A DNA stretch of 64,000 nucleotides from Pontibacter sp. Tf4 (GCF_014212495.1 NZ_JACKZC010000010.1:1-64000), one strand, 5' to 3'; positions 52,391-61,334 are shown, numbered from the stretch's first letter. The notes: generated by a model from the letters alone, not told the origin. Program-made: numbers and translations.

Positions 52391-53014
52391 ATGAACCAAC
52401 AGCAAGACCAGTTAGCTACCCTGCACGAGATCCGGAACATCATGGATCGTTCTTCCCGGTTTATTTCGCTTAGTGGACTTTCGGGTGTGGCGGCAGGCGT
52501 ATCGGCGCTAATAGGTGCAGCTGTCGTAAAATGGTACCTGGTAACAAACAATATCGTTTACAATGAGATTTATGGCCTTACGCTAACCAGAGAGGCTATT
52601 ATCTTTATACTATCGGTTGCAGCCTTGGTATTTATACTCGCCCTGTCTTCGGCTACCTATTTTACGGCACGCAATGCCAAGAAGAAGAGCCATCGTGTAT
52701 GGGACAGCAAAACAGAGCGCATGCTGATCAACCTGTTTATACCCCTGGCAGCTGGAGGCATTTTCTGCGCTATACTGATGTATCATGGCCTGTTTTATTT
52801 GGTGGCACCGGTAATGCTTATTTTTTATGGTTGCGCCTTACTAAATGCCAGCAAGTATACACTGAGCGATATCCGGTACCTGGGCATTATTGAGATTGCA
52901 CTGGGGCTTGTCGCCAGCTTTTTTGTGGGGTATGGTTTATTAGCCTGGACGTTGGGGTTTGGAGTGCTGCACATTGTGTACGGTACACTGGTGTATTTTA
53001 AATACGAACGCTAA
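52391..53014 (+). CDS. Membrane protein paired with a winged-helix regulator
   Basis: 207 residues, about five membrane helices (from FISLSGLSGVAAGVSALIGAAVV to LLAWTLGFGVLHIVYGTLVYF). A short cytoplasmic N-terminus MNQQQDQLATLHEIRNIMDRSSR is the conserved part of this Bacteroidota family. The regulator gene follows after 7 bases. Unknown function; the constant pairing suggests that the membrane protein senses or transmits a state to the regulator. Confidence 0.75.
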   Translation: MNQQQDQLATLHEIRNIMDRSSRFISLSGLSGVAAGVSALIGAAVVKWYLVTNNIVYNEIYGLTLTREAIIFILSVAALVFILALSSATYFTARNAKKKSHRVWDSKTERMLINLFIPLAAGGIFCAILMYHGLFYLVAPVMLIFYGCALLNASKYTLSDIRYLGIIEIALGLVASFFVGYGLLAWTLGFGVLHIVYGTLVYFKYER

Positions 53015-53021
53015 CAGGCAC

Positions 53022-53330
53022 GTGAAAGATTACCTTGAAAATATAAATAAAGCCTTCGAAAGCAGGGCGCGGTTAGGCATTATGTCGGTACTGATGGTGG
53101 AAGAGAAAACCGATTTTAACACCCTGAAAGAGACGCTGCAGCTAACAGACGGTAACCTGGCAAGTCACCTGCGTGCACTCGAAGATGCCAACTACCTGCA
53201 CGTAGAAAAGCAGTTTGTAGGTCGTAAGCCAAACACTACTTACCAGGCTACCGATGCGGGCCGCGAAGCTTTCAAGAGCCACCTGGACGCACTGGAGCAG
53301 TTAATTTTAAATAACCGGAACGGCATCTAA
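53022..53330 (+). CDS. Winged-helix transcriptional regulator (HTH_34/ArsR-like)
   Basis: I choose GTG 53022 (VKDYLENINKAFESRARLGIMSVL), 7 bases after the previous stop; the longer frame overlaps the membrane gene. 102 residues: LGIMSVLMVEEKTDFNTLKETLQLTDGNLASHLRALEDANYLHVEKQFVGRKPNTTYQATDAGREAFKSHL is a complete HTH_34-type winged helix. It most likely binds the ACTTTGA/TCAAAGT palindrome seen in front of its own operon and of the next one. Confidence 0.88.
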   Translation: MKDYLENINKAFESRARLGIMSVLMVEEKTDFNTLKETLQLTDGNLASHLRALEDANYLHVEKQFVGRKPNTTYQATDAGREAFKSHLDALEQLILNNRNGI

Positions 53331-53346
53331 ATTTTTTTATCCATCA

Positions 53347-53363
53347 ACTTTGAAACTCAAAGT
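53347..53363 (+). promoter_or_regulatory. Second copy of the palindromic operator
   Basis: ACTTTGA-AAC-TCAAAGT, identical over 17 bp to the site at 52366-52382 and again followed by ACTTT (AAAGTACTTT, 53359-53368). It lies 34 bases before the ATG of the small membrane protein gene at 53397, at the head of the operon that leads to exosortase N. A canonical -7 TA is replaced by CA here. Confidence 0.75.
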
Positions 53364-53396
53364 ACTTTAAAGGAAAAAATTAAAATTTTATAAACG

Positions 53397-53732
53397 ATGA
53401 CACATCAAAGCGAAATACACAATCAGCCTGTTCATCCGGCTCCTGTAGGGAAGCGGATGTTGCTGGGCGCAGGAATAGGTTTGCTGCTTATCTCCTTTTT
53501 CCTGATCGGGGCAACAAAGGCGCCTGAGTGGCCAACCTACTGGTGGATCAGACCCTTGCTGGTGGTACCAGCAGCTGGTGCACTGGGCGGGCTGTTCTTT
53601 TATAACATGGATCACCTGCGCAGCCAGGGCGGCTGGAGAACCGGACTTGCAAATGTACTGAGCCTGCTCGTGTTTATAGTTGTGCTGTGGTTGGGCACTG
53701 TTTTAGGCCTTGCTGGCACTTTGTGGGATTAA
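53397..53732 (+). CDS. Small membrane protein (misleadingly called KefB-like in annotations)
   Basis: 111 residues, three membrane helices: MLLGAGIGLLLISFFLIGA, LLVVPAAGALGGLFFYN, VLSLLVFIVVLWLGTVLGLAGTLWD. The end GTVLGLAGTLWD and MDHLRSQGGWRTG are the conserved parts of this Bacteroidota family; it lacks any exchanger domain, so the potassium-transporter label sometimes used is not supported. First gene behind the second operator. Confidence 0.75.
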   Translation: MTHQSEIHNQPVHPAPVGKRMLLGAGIGLLLISFFLIGATKAPEWPTYWWIRPLLVVPAAGALGGLFFYNMDHLRSQGGWRTGLANVLSLLVFIVVLWLGTVLGLAGTLWD

Positions 53733-53786
53733 GAAAACCTGAACAGCAATTGAGAATCAAAATCTGAAACTATAAACTATAGCAAC

Positions 53787-54116
53787 ATGACTGAAAGAAA
53801 CGAATACCAGGGCGAAGTGGCCAAGAACGACGGCTCTACGGCCCTCACCATCATCAGCTGGATTTTTGGGCTGGCTTTTTTTGCGATCGGCATCGTGAAC
53901 ACGTTCTGGGGAGGCGATACCGGCTTCGGAATTTTTATAGTGCTGCTCTCGCTGGTCTATTTTCTTCCGGCAAACGAGATCTTCCATAAAGTAACGGGCT
54001 ACCGGCTTCCCCAATTCAGATTACTAAAGATCCTGCTCGGCATCTTCATTATTTGGGCAGCTATGGGCGTTGGCGAACTATTCGACAAGATCGAAATGAT
54101 GACACAAAGCTTTTAG
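53787..54116 (+). CDS. Small membrane protein, paralogue of the gene at 54510
   Basis: 109 residues. Three membrane helices with the plan shared with 54510-54800: TIISWIFGLAFFAIGIVNTFW / FIVLLSLVYFLPANEIFHKVTGY / LLKILLGIFIIWAAMGVGELFDKI. No catalytic residues. Fits an operon member of unknown function, 54 bases after its neighbour. Confidence 0.7.
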   Translation: MTERNEYQGEVAKNDGSTALTIISWIFGLAFFAIGIVNTFWGGDTGFGIFIVLLSLVYFLPANEIFHKVTGYRLPQFRLLKILLGIFIIWAAMGVGELFDKIEMMTQSF

Positions 54117-54168
54117 TAAAAAATGTAACTATCACATAATAGATCAATTAACTTAAAAACTAAATTTT

Positions 54169-54459
54169 ATGGTAACTCAAAACAAAAGACTTATTGGTAT
54201 TGTGCTCGGAGTAGCGCTTATCCTTTCTATTCCCTTAATAGCCATGCAGTTTACAAATGAAGTAGACTGGAAGCTGTTCGACTTTGTGATCATGGGTGTA
54301 CTGCTGCTCGGCACAGGTCTGCTATGCGAACTGCTGATCAGAAAAGTAAGGAACATGAATTACCGCATCGGCCTGATTGCTCTGGCACTGGTAGTGCTTT
54401 TCCTGATCTGGGCTGAACTGGCCGTGGGCATTTTCGGGACGCCATTTGCCGGTAGTTAA
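54169..54459 (+). CDS. Small membrane protein (AELAVGIFG family)
   Basis: 96 residues with three membrane helices (RLIGIVLGVALILSIPLIAMQF, LFDFVIMGVLLLGTGLLCELLI, IGLIALALVVLFLIWAELAVGIFGTPFAGS). The last block is widely conserved in Bacteroidota proteins of unknown function. Same operon. Confidence 0.75.
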   Translation: MVTQNKRLIGIVLGVALILSIPLIAMQFTNEVDWKLFDFVIMGVLLLGTGLLCELLIRKVRNMNYRIGLIALALVVLFLIWAELAVGIFGTPFAGS

Positions 54460-54509
54460 GCAGCCAAACTATAGTAAGAGAGGATAAATAAAACTTAAAC
54501 GAATCAGTG

Positions 54510-54800
54510 ATGGAAAACAAAACAACAATGCCAAACAAGTCAACCATCTGGACTATAGGCGCATGGGCATTCAGTATACTGGTGATACTGATCGGGATAC
54601 TGAACCTGTTTCTGGTGCACCCGGTTCCGGGAATTGCTTACCTGCTTATTTCGCTGGTATTTCTTCCGCCTTCCAATACCTGGTTCAGGAGGAAATTCGG
54701 CTTTTCCTTTCCGTTACTTATCAAGATTGTGCTGGGCGTGGTGCTGATCATGTTTACGCTTGGTGTCAGCGACATCGGCGACATGATTGACAAGCTGTAA
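54510..54800 (+). CDS. Small membrane protein, paralogue of the gene at 53787
   Basis: Start is ATG 54510; a GTG one codon upstream is less likely. 96 residues (MENKTTMPNKSTIWTIGAWAFSILVILIGILNLFL...PPSNTWFRRKFGFSF...IVLGVVLIMFTLGVSDIGDMIDKL). It aligns with 53787-54116 in helix order, the PPSN/PANE loop and the terminal ELFDKI/DMIDKL. A duplication within the operon. Confidence 0.7.
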   Translation: MENKTTMPNKSTIWTIGAWAFSILVILIGILNLFLVHPVPGIAYLLISLVFLPPSNTWFRRKFGFSFPLLIKIVLGVVLIMFTLGVSDIGDMIDKL

Positions 54801-54847
54801 TTCTGACATAGCAACTATAGCTTAATCCGGCAATAAATACATCAGCC

Positions 54848-56092
54848 ATGAAAAACGAAATACTAACCCACCTGAACGATCCGGGCCGGCTAGAAAAACT
54901 ATACCGAAGCAACAAAGCGCCTTTTACGCAGGAGTTCAGAGCCATTTACCCCGACCTGAAAGGCAACCCACTTGCAGAGTTCTGGAACGAACGCCTGCGC
55001 TACGAGAGCGACGACATTTCGTGGGGCACCAGTCGGGATCTGCTGCTGGTAGTACTGGCGTCGCTGGTGGCAGGGTTCATTGCTAAAATACCGGCTTACC
55101 TGCCTGTGGAGGAAGAATTTTTCTATCCCCGCAACATCGGCTTCATTGTTTTCCCGCTGCTGACGGCTTATTTTGCCTGGAAGAACAAGTTGCAGGCTTA
55201 CAAAACAGCGCTGCTCGGTGCCATCATGCTCGTATCGCTGGTGTACATCAACCTGCTGCCTGGCACTACCACAACCGACACCTTGGTATTGGCCTGCCTG
55301 CACCTGCCTTTGCTGCTTTGGGCTGTGCTGGGCGCGGCCTTCACCGGTAACGACTTCAACAACTATAGCCGTCGACTCGGGTACCTCCGCTTTAACGGCG
55401 ACCTGCTCGTTATGACCGCCCTGCTGGTGATTGCCGGCGTGATCATGACAGGCATTACCATCGGTTTGTTCGCCATTATCGGGCTGCAGATAGAGCAATT
55501 TTATGCGGAGTATATTGGTGTTTTCGGGGCGGCGGCCATTCCTATAGTTGCTACGCACCTTACCCAAACCAACCCGCAACTGGTAAACAAGGTTTCGCCT
55601 GTCATTGCCAAAATATTCAGCCCGCTCGTGCTGATCATGCTTACCATTTACCTGATCGCAATCCCCTTCTCCGGCAAAGACCCTTATAACGACCGCGATT
55701 TCCTGATCCTATTTAACATCCTGCTGATCGGGGTAATGGCGCTTATCTTTTTCTCTATTGCCGATAATTCCCGGAAAGAGCAGGACGCCACCAGTACCTG
55801 GATCCTGTTGCTGCTGGCTATAGTTACCATTGTGGTAAACAGCATTGCCTTGTCGGCCATTATGTTCCGGATAGCCGAATGGGGCATTACACCAAACAGG
55901 CTGGCCGTTTTAGGCAGCAACATCCTGATACTGTTTAACCTGATTCTGGTTACCGGTTCACTTTTCAGGTCAATTACTAAAAAATCTGACATCACAGCAT
56001 TAGGCAGATCGATAGCCGCTTACCTGCCGGTGTATTTTATCTGGGTAGTTATCGTGGTGTTCCTGTTCCCGGTGCTGTTCGGGTTTAAGTAA
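54848..56092 (+). CDS. DUF4153-type membrane protein
   Basis: 414 residues, about 10 membrane helices after a soluble N-terminus (RLEKLYRSNKAPFTQEFRAIYPDLKGNPLAEFWNERL). The C-terminal RIAEWGITPNRLAVLGSNILIL is the DUF4153 signature (R-x-x-E-x-G-I-T-P-N-R). Function of the family is unknown. It lies between the small membrane proteins and the XrtN-system protein (gap 87 bases). Confidence 0.85.
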   Translation: MKNEILTHLNDPGRLEKLYRSNKAPFTQEFRAIYPDLKGNPLAEFWNERLRYESDDISWGTSRDLLLVVLASLVAGFIAKIPAYLPVEEEFFYPRNIGFIVFPLLTAYFAWKNKLQAYKTALLGAIMLVSLVYINLLPGTTTTDTLVLACLHLPLLLWAVLGAAFTGNDFNNYSRRLGYLRFNGDLLVMTALLVIAGVIMTGITIGLFAIIGLQIEQFYAEYIGVFGAAAIPIVATHLTQTNPQLVNKVSPVIAKIFSPLVLIMLTIYLIAIPFSGKDPYNDRDFLILFNILLIGVMALIFFSIADNSRKEQDATSTWILLLLAIVTIVVNSIALSAIMFRIAEWGITPNRLAVLGSNILILFNLILVTGSLFRSITKKSDITALGRSIAAYLPVYFIWVVIVVFLFPVLFGFK

Positions 56093-56179
56093 ACAGCAGC
56101 CTCTTACATTCTCTTTTCAAAAAATATCCATCTATCCGGCACTCAAGTGGTGGGGTGCCGGAACTATGTCTAAAATAAA

Positions 56180-58690
56180 ATGAAAACACTGATAAAAACG
56201 CCTGTTAAAACCGAGCTCAACCTGAAGCTTATCGGTGTAGGGCTGATTATAGTTTCCTTCCTGTTGTTTATGCTTCCGGAGTGGGGCGTCGGGGCAACCG
56301 ATGAGGCTTCGTTTGGACTCTTCTGGATGAACTATAGCCTGACTGCCGTTTACTTTGTTGTGATGTTATCCAAGGGAGTATTTTCCTTTAAACGGCCTTT
56401 CCGGCACTTGGAATACCTTTATCTCTACCTGGTACTTTTTATCATCAGTTGTTACGCGCTTAACCGCCAGATGAGCATTTTCCAGGATTCTGTTCCCTGG
56501 CTCGAAGCTTTTATCACACTTTTCTGCGTAACCCTGATGGCCTATAGTTTCCGGGAGCTGTTACCGAAAAAACTGAACCAGGTGCTGCTCTTTGTACTTG
56601 GCGCCGGATCTGTGCTGTGGTTATACTATGCCATTTACCTGTTGCCACTTTACATCATCAGTATTTTCGGGGTGCTGGCCTTGGGCATGTCGTTACACAC
56701 CTATGTTCCGCTTTGGGTTGCAATATGCCTGGGAGTTGGGGTATATAAAGCCGCAACTGAGGACAGGCAATACCTGCGCACTTTTGTGGCTGGTGCCGCT
56801 TTCCCTGTTCTTTTCGGCATCTTTTACATCTGGCAATGGCAAAACCGTAACGAGCAGCTCGCCTTTAGCGGTAACGATTATGTGATTCAGGAAGATGAAA
56901 CGCTGCCACGCTGGGTAAAATTAAGCCAGCAGTTACCAGCCGATTACCTGACCGAACGCATATTAAAGACCGACCTTGTTTACCAGGTTCCTACTGGTGA
57001 GTTCAGTATGTGGGATATGCCCCGAGAGAATTTTGAGGAAGTAAAACGCCACGACCCACTTGTGAGTTTAGCGGTGCTGTTGCTGGGCGAACCAAACCTG
57101 GACAGGAAAGAGAAGATTAAAATACTGGAAAGCATATACGACGCGCGGCACCAGGCCGAGGAGCGGCTTTGGTCGGGTAATAACCTGAAAACAGCCAATG
57201 TAGTGTCGCAGGTGCGCATTTACCCGAACTATAGACTTGCCTACACAGAGAAGGTGCTAAGCGTGCATAACAACATGGCGCACAGCAATAACCAGCAGGA
57301 AGCAATCTATACCTTTTTCCTGCCCGAAGGCAGCGTAGTGACGTCGCTCTCGCTCTGGATAAACGGCCGAGAAGAGAAAGGCTACCTCACTACCAAAAGC
57401 AAAGCACAAACCGCTTACAAAACTATAGTTGGCGTTGAAGCCCGCGACCCATCGGTAGTGCATTGGCAGGAAGGCAACAGGGTATCGGTAAGAGTTTTTC
57501 CGTGCACCCCGGAAGAAAACCGCCAGTTTAAGATTGGGATTACCTCTCCCCTTCAGCAGCAGGGCGAAGCGCTTGTTTACCAGAACATTTACTTTACCGG
57601 ACCAAGCACACTGGGCGCTACTGAAACATCTGTGGTGTATCTGGATGAGAATGTAAACGGCCTTGAATTACCCTCAAACTATAAACTTACGCGCAGCAAC
57701 ACATACAAACGCCAGGGAAACTATAGCCAGGACTGGAGCCTGCGATTTAACGCTCCTGCCTTAGCGAACAGCAGTTTCAGCTTTGCCGGCAACAACTATA
57801 GTTTAACCGAACTGCCGCAACAGCTTGTACCATTTGAGCCACAGCAACTCTACCTGGACATAAACACCAGTTGGTCGGAGAATGAATTTGAGCAGGTATG
57901 GGATATGGCAAAACAAAAGCCGGTGTATGTGTGGGATGGGAAAATGGTGCAACTGAACGAGCAGAACAGGGCAGAACTATTTAGCCTGCTGCAACAGCAA
58001 CGCTACTCCCTCTTCCCGCTACACATGATCAAAAACCCGGAGCAGGCACTGGTCATCAGTAAAAGTAACGGTGTATCTCCTAACCTCAGCGACCTGAAAG
58101 ATACCCCATTTGCAGAACAGATGGCAGAAATTTTGCCGCAACATGCAACTATAAGCGTGTTCTCGCTTGGCGAAAAGTTATCGCCCTACTTTAAGAGCCT
58201 GAAAGAATTACGGGTAATTGCTCCTTTGCACGGCGACACTAAACAACTGGCTACACTACTGCAGAACAAGCAGTTTATCAACACAACTATAGATCATAAC
58301 ACCGTTCGCCTGGGACAGTCCGGGCTGGCTATAGTTAAAACAAATGCAACTATAGCCGGCGGCACAGCGCCAGACCATGTTCTGCGGCTGTTTGCTTATA
58401 ACCACGTGCTGCAGCAGATCGGGGCACGGTATTTCAGTAAGGATTTTATAGAAGATGCGCTGATCGCAGAAGCCACCCAGGCCAATATTGTAAGTCCGGT
58501 ATCCAGCCTGATCGTGCTGGAAACACAGGCAGATTACGAGCGCTTCGATATCCAGAAAAGTAAAGCCAGCCTGGGCAATGCCAGCATGAACGGCTCGGGT
58601 GCGGTACCGGAACCGGAAGAATGGGCACTCATTATCCTGGCTGCACTGATCATTGGGTATTTCACCTTAAAACCATACTTCCTGAGATGA
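56180..58690 (+). CDS. XrtN-system VIT domain protein with PEP-CTERM tail
   Basis: 836 residues. Seven or so N-terminal membrane helices (1-225), then a VIT-type domain (about 335-470, RLAYTEKVLSVHNNMAHSNNQQEAIYTFFLPEGSVVTSLSLWINGREEKGYL; VSVRVFPCTPEENRQFKIGI) and a beta-rich remainder. The C-terminus VPEPEEWALIILAALIIGYFTLKPYFLR is a PEP-CTERM sorting signal: PEP box, hydrophobic helix and basic end. Known pairing: this protein and exosortase N form a dedicated two-gene system. Its stop overlaps the exosortase start (ATGA). Confidence 0.9.
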   Translation: MKTLIKTPVKTELNLKLIGVGLIIVSFLLFMLPEWGVGATDEASFGLFWMNYSLTAVYFVVMLSKGVFSFKRPFRHLEYLYLYLVLFIISCYALNRQMSIFQDSVPWLEAFITLFCVTLMAYSFRELLPKKLNQVLLFVLGAGSVLWLYYAIYLLPLYIISIFGVLALGMSLHTYVPLWVAICLGVGVYKAATEDRQYLRTFVAGAAFPVLFGIFYIWQWQNRNEQLAFSGNDYVIQEDETLPRWVKLSQQLPADYLTERILKTDLVYQVPTGEFSMWDMPRENFEEVKRHDPLVSLAVLLLGEPNLDRKEKIKILESIYDARHQAEERLWSGNNLKTANVVSQVRIYPNYRLAYTEKVLSVHNNMAHSNNQQEAIYTFFLPEGSVVTSLSLWINGREEKGYLTTKSKAQTAYKTIVGVEARDPSVVHWQEGNRVSVRVFPCTPEENRQFKIGITSPLQQQGEALVYQNIYFTGPSTLGATETSVVYLDENVNGLELPSNYKLTRSNTYKRQGNYSQDWSLRFNAPALANSSFSFAGNNYSLTELPQQLVPFEPQQLYLDINTSWSENEFEQVWDMAKQKPVYVWDGKMVQLNEQNRAELFSLLQQQRYSLFPLHMIKNPEQALVISKSNGVSPNLSDLKDTPFAEQMAEILPQHATISVFSLGEKLSPYFKSLKELRVIAPLHGDTKQLATLLQNKQFINTTIDHNTVRLGQSGLAIVKTNATIAGGTAPDHVLRLFAYNHVLQQIGARYFSKDFIEDALIAEATQANIVSPVSSLIVLETQADYERFDIQKSKASLGNASMNGSGAVPEPEEWALIILAALIIGYFTLKPYFLR

Positions 58691-60039
58691 AGTTAACTGC
58701 TGTAAGGCCTACAGAGCAATGGCTGATTCCGCTGCTGGTCATGAGTCTGTATTTGCTGGCTGGTGGTTTTCTGCTGGGCGAGTACCTGCTCTGGGACAGC
58801 CAATGGTTACTGGCCTTGGTACTTGTGCCTTTTGTAGCGCAGGTACAGCCGCAAAAGGCACTCTCCTCATCGCTGTTGATTGCAACTATAGTTCTGGCCA
58901 TTGTTGCCACCACGCTGCAAAACAGCACCTTATATTTCTTTGCATTTGTAGCAGCACTCTGGTGTGGCGCGCAGCTTATAGTTGGCAGAATCTCCATTTA
59001 TCCCGTGCTTTTGCTTGCAGTAGCCTCGCCTATCTTTAAGTACATCGCCAACATCATCAGTTTCCCGCTCCGGATGGAGTTAACTACCTGGGCTGTGTGC
59101 ATCCTTAACACGATGGAGAAACAGGCCGAAGCTGCCGGTAACATCATCCTGGTAAATGGTGAAGAGTTCTCTGTAGATCCGGCTTGTGCTGGTTTGTCGA
59201 TGCTGTCGCTGGCCCTGATCCTGGCTGTTTTTATTTTGGCGCACCTGCAGAAGACCTATCAGAGAAAATTTCCGCTCTGGTTTATTGGCCTGATGCTGGG
59301 CTTTATGTTGTTCCTGAACCTGGTATCAAACTTACTGCGCATCCTGTTGCTGGTTTGGTTTAAGATCCTGCCCGGAAACCCGCTTCACGATGTGATAGGC
59401 TTGCTTTGCTTGCTGGCTTATGCACTGGTGCCCTTTTATTTCACGGCAAAAAGGCTGCAACAATACCTATCTGAAACAACTACAAATGCAGCGCGGAAGT
59501 CAACTGTCAGTTTAAGAGGCTCCTTACTGCTGAACTATCTGCTACTGCTTTTGATGACCGGAATTGGGCTGACAGTAAAACGAGATAAACCCGAGATGGT
59601 ACTGGAACAAACTATGCCGCAGCTAAACGGTTTTCAGGTAGCCACGCTGGGGAACGGGGTTACCAAATACAGCAACGAAAACGTATTGGTCTACCTGAAA
59701 CCGGTGCAGGCTTTTTACTCTACGGAACATCACCCGTTAATCTGTTGGGAAGGAAGCGGCTACAAGTTCAGACATGTGCAGCAGCGGCAGGTGGGCAACT
59801 ATACCGTGTATGTGGGCGAGTTACAAAAAGGGAACGACACCCTTTACACGGCATGGTGGATGGATAACGGGCAACACAAAACGATAGACCAATGGGACTG
59901 GCGCACGCGCATGCTGAAAGGGGAAGCGAAGTTCAGGCTGGTAAATGTTACGGTTGCGCAAAAAAAAGAACTGCCCGAAGCTATAGTTACTGTTATAGAA
60001 AGCCAAAACAACTATAGCCACGCAAGCACAATGCAATAA
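58687..60039 (+). CDS. xrtN: Exosortase N (XrtN)
   Basis: Start ATG 58687 overlaps the VIT gene; the frame extends to 58621 but inside that gene. 450 residues, about 9 helices. Catalytic residues of exosortases: C167 in DPACAGLSM, R218 in SNLLRILLL, H234 in NPLHDVIGLL. A periplasmic C-terminal extension of about 150 residues follows (from KRDKPEMVLEQTMPQLNGF), as in the N type. It cleaves and processes the PEP-CTERM tail of the neighbouring VIT protein. Last gene of the long operon. Confidence 0.93.
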   Translation: MKLTAVRPTEQWLIPLLVMSLYLLAGGFLLGEYLLWDSQWLLALVLVPFVAQVQPQKALSSSLLIATIVLAIVATTLQNSTLYFFAFVAALWCGAQLIVGRISIYPVLLLAVASPIFKYIANIISFPLRMELTTWAVCILNTMEKQAEAAGNIILVNGEEFSVDPACAGLSMLSLALILAVFILAHLQKTYQRKFPLWFIGLMLGFMLFLNLVSNLLRILLLVWFKILPGNPLHDVIGLLCLLAYALVPFYFTAKRLQQYLSETTTNAARKSTVSLRGSLLLNYLLLLLMTGIGLTVKRDKPEMVLEQTMPQLNGFQVATLGNGVTKYSNENVLVYLKPVQAFYSTEHHPLICWEGSGYKFRHVQQRQVGNYTVYVGELQKGNDTLYTAWWMDNGQHKTIDQWDWRTRMLKGEAKFRLVNVTVAQKKELPEAIVTVIESQNNYSHASTMQ

Positions 60040-60135
60040 GCCTCCCAAAACTATTCTCAACTATAGGCACCAAGTTTCTGCAGAAATTTCAGACCTTTGC
60101 TGCCGAATTTATCTAACCTATAGTTTCTTACATCA

Positions 60136-60930
60136 ATGGCATTTAACGCGCTTAAAAAATTACTGCTGGTGGGTTTGTTCCTATATCTGCCGCTTCAGGG
60201 TATGGCCTGGGGCATGCTGGGGCACCGCGTAGTAGGCGAAATTGCAGAACGTAACCTGAGCTGCAAGGCAAAAAAACAAGTAAAGAAAATCCTGGGCACC
60301 GAGTCGGTAGCCATGGCCAGCAACTGGGCCGACTTCGTAAAATCGGAGCCGAGCTACAAGTACCTGGACACATGGCACTACGTAAACTTTAAGTCCGGCA
60401 TGAACAAGGACGAGTTTACCGCCGCCCTGATGGCCGATACCACGACCAACATACACACCAAACTGAACATGCTGGTAGCTGAGCTGAAGAAAAAAGACCT
60501 CCCAAAAGACAAAGCCCAGATGTACCTGCGCCTGGTGATCCACATGGTAGGCGATATTCACCAGCCGATGCACACTGGCCGTCCCGATGACCTGGGTGGT
60601 AACCGTGTAAAACTGTTCTGGTTCGGAGAGCCGACCAACCTGCACCGCCTCTGGGACAGCGACCTAATCGAATCGCAGGATCTGAGCTATACTGAGTACA
60701 GCACGCACCTGAACCACACGACCAAAGCCCAGCGCAAAGCCTGGATGAAACAGCCGGTAAGCGAGTGGTTATACGAATCGTACCTGGTGAGCAACAAGAT
60801 CTATAGCGAAGTGCAGCCGGAACAAAAACTGAGCTACCGCTACAACTACGACAACGTTGATACCCTGAACCAGCAACTACTGAAAGGTGGTATTCACCTG
60901 GCCGGTCTGCTGAACGATATCTTCGGTTAA
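60136..60930 (+). CDS. S1/P1 nuclease
   Basis: 264 residues. Sec signal ending GMAWGMLGHRVVGEIA; the mature Trp and His give the first zinc ligands. HMVGDIHQPMHTGRPDDLGGNRV (H..D..H and H..D), WHYVNF and NLHRLWDSDLIE complete the trinuclear zinc site. It degrades single-stranded DNA/RNA in the periplasm or outside. Own unit ending in a terminator. Confidence 0.95.
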   Translation: MAFNALKKLLLVGLFLYLPLQGMAWGMLGHRVVGEIAERNLSCKAKKQVKKILGTESVAMASNWADFVKSEPSYKYLDTWHYVNFKSGMNKDEFTAALMADTTTNIHTKLNMLVAELKKKDLPKDKAQMYLRLVIHMVGDIHQPMHTGRPDDLGGNRVKLFWFGEPTNLHRLWDSDLIESQDLSYTEYSTHLNHTTKAQRKAWMKQPVSEWLYESYLVSNKIYSEVQPEQKLSYRYNYDNVDTLNQQLLKGGIHLAGLLNDIFG

Positions 60931-60950
60931 AATAGTTTACCTGAAACTAT

Positions 60951-60987
60951 AAAAAGCCTTTCTGCTATAGTTGCAGGAAGGCTTTTT
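60951..60987 (+). terminator. Terminator of the S1/P1 nuclease gene
   Basis: 15-bp arms AAAAAGCCTTTCTGC and GCAGGAAGGCTTTTT with one G-U pair and a T-run, 20 bases after the stop. A CTATAG lies in the loop. Confidence 0.9.
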
Positions 60988-61020
60988 TGTTCTGTAACTA
61001 TAGTCCAGTCTACTTTTGCT

Positions 61021-61150
61021 GTTCCGGATTTGCAATCCGGAACCTATTAGCTGCGGATTTGTAATAAGTATGTTTGCTATTCGAGAAGGCCTTTACAATT
61101 GCGGATTACAAATCCGCGGTTACTATACTTTCGGATTGCAAATCCGAAAG
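61021..61150. repeat. Cluster of three REP-like hairpins
   Basis: Hairpins GTTCCGGATT-TGC-AATCCGGAAC (61021-61043), GCGGATT-ACA-AATCCGC (61101-61117), CTTTCGGATT-GCA-AATCCGAAAG (61128-61150). All share CGGATT/AATCCG and three-base loops. They look like repetitive extragenic palindromes. Confidence 0.8.
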
Positions 61151-61210
61151 AGCGAAAGCCGTAAACTTTGATAAGCAGTTTGTATGGTTTGAAGCTATAG
61201 TTCCATAGCT

Positions 61211-61232
61211 GAGACGCAACGTATTGCGTCTC
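61211..61232. repeat. Short inverted repeat GAGACGCAA/TTGCGTCTC
   Basis: 9-bp perfect arms with a 4-nt loop (CGTA), in the same intergenic region as the REP-like cluster. Similar AGACGCAAT elements are dispersed in Bacteroidota genomes. The next 60 bp hold CCAAACTTTCTAACT, related to the repeat at 34264-34364. Confidence 0.65.
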
Positions 61233-61334
61233 CACATTCCCCAACTTTATAACTTTTTAACCTCCAAACTTTCTAACTCTCCAAATCCTTCCTGCGTTTA
61301 ATACAGCAAGTTTAAACCATTAAAGTTGAAGGCT

